This document shows positions 59,425 through 64,000 of a DNA stretch of 64,000 nt, piece by piece. This DNA is from Rhodamnia argentea (lineage: Eukaryota > Streptophyta > Magnoliopsida > Myrtales > Myrtaceae): positions 12,958,001 to 13,022,000 of the forward strand of contig NC_063153.1 in the NCBI RefSeq assembly GCF_020921035.1. Reading direction: 5' to 3'. Numbering within the stretch: the first letter of the stretch is position 1; every line of letters starts with the position of its first letter. The position numbers and the translations under genes were made by a program. The notes under the pieces are model-generated. The model did no database searches, was not told where the DNA came from, and saw only the letters and a list, made by a program, of their open reading frames with translations.

Positions 59425-61650
59425 AACCCGAACCGAGGGCGGTGTTAATATATCGTGTGAGTTAAAATGCGACTAAATGTCAATTGAAAAGATCGTGCAG
59501 TCTTGATTAGAGTCCTCACCTACTTCCATGTTCTGTTTATATCAAAGTGATTAGATGATGAACAGTAATCGGATTATGTGGCCCTTTACATGCTTTTCAA
59601 TGGGTTATTTATATTTTATTCCAAACGAACTTTTATTTATCTATTTACACTTTTGCCCTTTCTTTGTACCTAACCCCAAAACTACAATTTGCATGCAATA
59701 TCAAATTTCCAGATAAATGAATGGAATAGAAACCCTGAGTGTTGATGACGTTTTCTGGAGGACTTCTAACGATGTTAATTATCTTCCAAACTCACATTTT
59801 AATTTTAATTTTTAGTTTTATAGATTCTTACTTTACGGATGAGCTCAAATTAAAGGAAGTTAAAAAGAGAGAGAGAGAGTATATAGTAACTCGAGAATTT
59901 CTTAATTAGATGTTTAGTTTTCTCAAAATCCAACACTTAATTTTTTGTTTCACTTTCACTTCTAAGTTAACCTTAGTTTTCCTTCTAACCTTATGGCAGC
60001 ACTTAGGAAATGGCATCATAAATAGAGAATTCAACCGATTAAGCGTGCATAACGATCAATTAATGCGAGTGAATTCGAAATGTCGCCATGGTTATTGCAG
60101 TTTATTAACCTCAACATCGGCGAAACAAAATCCCATGTCACCCAAGTAGACCATATAGTTTATGTTTATAATGACTTCTGTGTACCTCGTGATGCTCCGT
60201 ATCATTTTTTTTTTTTTTTTGAATTCTTTTTGTATCTTGCTAGCTGTTTTTTATCCTTTTTCTAGTAAATTTTAATACTAAAGGTACTGACGAGTAAAAC
60301 TGGATTGGTCCCGTGCCGGCAGGTCTATGTTCCAGCAGTAATTTAATTCATGGCGATTGACAAAGTTAAAAAAAAAAAAAAAAACAAGACTACCTAATCT
60401 CTCATTCCGTTTTGCTCATAATCAACGCAACAACTTCTAGTAAGACCACATTACTTCTCATGGGACGTCATCGGGACTGTTTTCAGCTCAACCACCGAAG
60501 ACAAAACCATGACCGGTTCGATCTCCTACGTGGGTTTCTCACACGTGTAATAGAATCACATTCTTAATTTGCACGAAAGAAAATCGCACTAAATTTTTTT
60601 GTTTCCCGCGAATCGTTAGGCAAGTGAGTCTGAAGTACACGCGCGCAGCATCGTAAGGAGCGCCCTCCTAACGCCGGGAAAGAGACGATGCGAAGAAGAA
60701 GAAGAAGAAGAGTAGTACAGTGAGGAAATTGCCAGCTAGGGTTCAGACGATTGGGGCAACGGTCAACGTCAATCAATTTGGCTAATTTCGATCTGACAGA
60801 TTGGAGGTTTGATTGTGTCCGAGAATCTCTGCAAAGCGTGGAGCCGCGTCCGCCCCGTGTCAGCATGTGAGCAGCCCCATTCGCTTTAAAAAGTCCAGTT
60901 CCATCTGATTCGATCCTGCTACGATCCGAATTTCGAACCTGTTCAGACACTTGATCCCGGCCGTGCTTGACCTATGACCTTATGCTCGATCGACGATTTT
61001 GGCTTTCTATCAATGTCGTCTTTTTAATTGATGTCTAAGGTAATTATAAAGTTCATTTTCCTTTGAGCAAAGCTTAATCGGATCATGCGTTGCGTAACTC
61101 ACGATTGGAAAGAGATGTTAATATAGCTTTTACATCATTTTCGAAACTCGAATGATTTGGCGTGCATACTTTGTGATCATTGTGAAATGCAATTAACTAT
61201 CGAAGCATGACACTTGCTGGCTTGATAAACACCGGAAAATCCATCTCACTAACTCGTCTTTGTCCCAAAAAAAAAAAAAAATCGTCTTGAAAGCATTGAT
61301 AACAAGAGAAGACAACCAAAACTTGATCTTTTAATTTCTCAATCACTTGGATGTCCAAACTTAGTCTCACTACTTCGCATACATCTCCAAGTTAAACTTC
61401 TAGTGCTTGTTTGCCTTACACGACGCCAACATAATGTCAATCGAGTTTTTTTTTTTTTTTTTTGGGTCAAAATGTTGATCTAGTTGAAAAATGGCTCTCT
61501 TAACACTTATAATTATCGAGATATTCTAACTTCTCAACCTAAATAATCCTTTTCTATTAATGCACAAATACGACTTGAACTTTAGACTCAACCTTTTGAC
61601 TCGCCTTACAATCATCGGACGGTGGATGGCGGCCGGCAACGGGGATGAGA
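59425..61650. other. Intergenic DNA, no gene recognised
   Basis: Only short frames. A minus-strand 128-codon frame at 60564-60950 overlaps a GAAGAA microsatellite (60692-60711) and shows no motif. Confidence 0.45.
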
Positions 61651-61654
61651 GAGA

Positions 61655-61656
<2 letters not shown>

Positions 61657-61697
<41 letters not shown>

Positions 61698-61698
61698 A
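61657..61698. repeat. GGGTGA hexanucleotide microsatellite, seven copies
   Basis: Seven perfect GGGTGA units follow a GA run. The plus strand has seven G3 tracts and could form a quadruplex. It is not the plant telomere unit. Confidence 0.9.
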
Positions 61699-61915
61699 GT
61701 GAGCGATGATAAGGATTCTTATTTTCGCTTCCATTCGATAAATAGAAACAAAATAGAAAAATTTCTACCTCTCATTTATGTTTCAAATCTATTTTCGAGC
61801 AAAAAATTTATCCCGAAAATAGAAAAATTATTTTTATTAAATGAATTTCTATTCTGAACCTATTCTCGAGAAGAGAAAAATAGAAAAACGAAATGATTAT
61901 TATTCGCGCCCATAC

Positions 61916-62607
61916 TAGGGGTGATCGATCCTTGGTCCAATTCCCCTAAAAAATCAAGAACCGAACGGATGGTCCGATTCCCATTTTTCGGAATTGTAGA
62001 GTGGACCGGCCACCCTAGGAATTGGGAACCCGACCGATGGTCCGGCTTGGTTCTCGAACAGTTCCAAGGAACTTGTGTTCGTGAAAATTTTTCGCACTTG
62101 TAATTATCTTCTCAATCTTGCATCAACTTGACATCTTTCCTCTTCTGTGTTTTGTCGGTGGCCTTCTGCGGGTTAATCTTTGGTACATGCTCGCCATGTG
62201 CTCTTGAACTTTTTACAGAGAGGTTGTGCATTGTTCCTTGGCTTTCCATGAAAAACACCGAGTAAGAACAATGGGTGAGGCACAGAGACGATCGGGATCT
62301 GCTGCTAGGACTTGCGGGAGAAGTGGAGAGGCAAAAAAAGAAGGGTTGTGAAGTGAAGCAAAGCAAATCCTAAACAAGTAAACATCGGGTTTACTTTTAA
62401 AAAAATTTTAAAAAAATTGACCGATCTAGTCCGGGCGATTCGATCGGGTCCTATGTTCCTAGAATCGGGAACTAGACCGTCCGGTCACCTGTTTCAATTT
62501 TAGAAATCGGGAACCGGACCGGACCCTTCTAGAACGGGAAACCGGACCATCGGTCCCGGTGCGGTCCGAGCTATCCCGATCTGGGCGATCCGATTTGCTC
62601 ACCCCTA
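61916..62607. mobile_element. Non-autonomous hAT-like element, 692 bp
   Basis: The ends TAGGGGTGATCGATCC and GGATCGCC...GAGCAAATCG / TCACCCCTA are inverted, with GGTCCGATT / CCGGACC-type blocks on both sides. The flanks GCCCATAC (61908-61915) and GCCCTTAC (62608-62615) are an 8-bp duplication with one mismatch, as expected for hAT. No transposase; the unrelated middle (62110-62370) may be captured DNA. Confidence 0.7.
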
Positions 62608-63074
62608 GCCCTTACTATCTTAGAGATGCAACCGCCTTCATCATGGGGGATGCTCGGATTTCGATGGCATTCGGCCTGCGATTGCAGGATCATGGGCTTA
62701 ACGAAGGACGATAAATTAAGTTTACGGCCTCCAAACATGAGACGCATCGTTTTCCATTTGGGCCGTTTTCGAAGCTTCAAGCCATGGAAGATGACGAAAT
62801 GGCAGAAAAAAAATGGGCAAGAGAAAGGTAAAAAACTCTCTCTCTCTCTCTCGCCCTCTCGCGCTCCTGTTGAGTGTCACGCCAGAAGAAAATGATCGCA
62901 GTGACTTTCACTTTCGCAGTCCAATCGCGTGAAATTTTCTCGTTAGCTCGAATGACAATTCGCAACTCGTACGGATGATTTTCACTGTACCCGCACTCTT
63001 CTTCTTCTTCTTCTGGAAATTCATCGACACGGCCCTCTGCTGAGAACTGGGTAGCGAGGATCTAGTCTACGGGG

Positions 63075-63628
63075 ATGGCCACGGAGAGACACTCCTCGGT
63101 GGCGGCAACGTCTCCTGACGACAACGCGCTGTGAGTATCGACGGCGGACTGAAATTTTAAATATTGTCTTTTGGCTTCGATGCGTTGCTTCGGATAACTT
63201 CGATTGACTCGGAGACTTGAGGGGCGATTAGCTTGTTTGGCTTGAATTGTTTCGAACGGAACTTCTTTCTGCCGAGAAAACATTTAGCGTTGATGCGCGA
63301 TTTCGGGTGGTTGTGCGTGATTTGGGTCTTGCAGGTTCTTGGATATACTGCACGAAGCGCCTTTGTTTGGTCACCGGAAGCGCACGCGGATTTACGGCAG
63401 CATTGCGTACTGTTTCTTGTTGGCAAGTACATTGCATATGATTAAGCGAGAGTTATGAAATGCGTGGATGTTCATGTGGTTTTGCTACGAATTGGTCGCT
63501 GAATGTCTCTTTTTTTTAGGTCGGTTATGCCGTTTTGGCTATTGCGGCTCCGTGGATCTTTGAATCTATAGGACCGCTGATCCCACCTTTGCTTTGCAGT
63601 TGTAATGTCGCCTTAATGATCGTCACAG
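63075..63628 (+). CDS. Unrecognised membrane-protein gene, 5' part (continues past the window)
   Basis: Three exons are visible: 63075-63130, 63335-63422 and 63520-63628. They encode MATERHSSVAATSPDDNALF, LDILHEAPLFGHRKRTRIYG, SIAYCFLL-VGYAVLAIAAPW, IFESIGPLIPPLLCSCNVAL and MIVTG. Exon 1 ends at GTGAGT. Exon 2 ends TTG|GCAAGT, a GC-type donor, because the nearby GT would put the next exon out of frame. Exon 3 ends G|GTAGTC. There are two hydrophobic helices (YCFLLVGYAVLAIAA and IPPLLCSCNVALMIV). The APLFGHRK stretch seems conserved in a plant membrane-protein family I cannot name; a TMEM192-like protein is one possibility. The next exon is beyond 64000 or was not recognised. Confidence 0.6.
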
Positions 63629-64000
63629 GTAGTCACTTTGAATCTTTCCCTTTTCAGAAGAGAATATTTAATGTGGTTCTGTGGGTTCTGGCACTTATGC
63701 TGAATTTCCTGCTATCTTTCCCTCTCTGTCCATGTGATAGAGCAACTAACTTCAGGTATACACACGCGATTTTTTCTGATATATCCTTTTATGTTGATAT
63801 AGTGATTGCCGATCAGCATTGGGAAAGAGTGATGGGAAGATGGATGGAATTATCCAGGGGAGAGATGGAGTCTAAGTTATCTAGTCTAAGTGGGTCAAAG
63901 ACGGAATCTAGGGGGTGCAATTCTAGTAAATTAAGATCTTTGAACTGTTAGAATTGAAAAGGAAGTAGCAAAGAGTGGTCAATTTCGGTACAGTGACTTC

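Noticed and set aside
61657-61698. Interstitial telomere repeat
   Set aside because: The unit is GGGTGA, not TTTAGGG.

Overview
The window is nuclear DNA of a flowering plant, most likely a eudicot. Five intron-containing genes encode recognisable plant proteins, splice sites are GT-AG with one probable GC-AG, intergenic DNA is AT-rich, and transposon debris is dense. Myrtales is a guess from the look of the dispersed inverted-repeat elements and is not proven.

Genes from left to right: a LURP-one-related gene (1840-2784, minus); a class C heterotrimeric G-protein gamma subunit of the AGG3/GS3 type (25744-27850, plus); an SBT1.8-like subtilase (29203-32563, minus); tRNA-Ser(GCU) (36912-36993, plus); RBX1, the RING subunit of cullin E3 ligases (38286-40270, minus); a RIPK-type receptor-like cytoplasmic kinase (51358-53418, minus); and the first three exons of an unrecognised membrane-protein gene that runs off the right edge (63075 onward, plus). 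From memory, the Arabidopsis counterparts lie in two short regions: At2g059xx (a LOR gene, SBT1.8, RIPK) and At5g205xx-206xx (RBX1, AGG3, another LOR gene). The window looks like the unfractionated version of both. The genes do not form one pathway, although kinase, protease, G-protein, LOR and ubiquitin-ligase genes recur in signalling and defence.

Between the LOR and G-gamma genes sits a 13.6-kb LTR retrotransposon (9307-22913) read on the minus strand. It has 1.43-kb LTRs, a GCATT target duplication, a primer-binding site resembling tRNA-Arg and a purine tract, which fits the Ogre/Tat lineage of Ty3/gypsy. Its gag and integrase remnants are joined directly, with protease, reverse transcriptase and RNase H missing. 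Downstream of integrase are about 8 kb of unusual cargo: an antisense ORF with one in-frame stop, a broken HD-ZIP IV homeobox fragment, a broken type-B response-regulator gene, a tRNA-like unit, and tandem repeats whose dyad arms change in a compensatory way.

A second gene-capturing element, a Pack-MULE-like transposon (40549-42384), has roughly 330-bp terminal inverted repeats and a perfect 9-bp target duplication. It carries fragments of two unrelated sugar-transporter families. The remaining space holds at least three families of fold-back MITEs, a hAT-like element with an 8-bp target duplication (7/8 match), several tandem duplications, and a perfect 37-bp palindrome just downstream of the G-gamma gene. 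All gene models and homology calls are manual readings. No alignment or database search was run.
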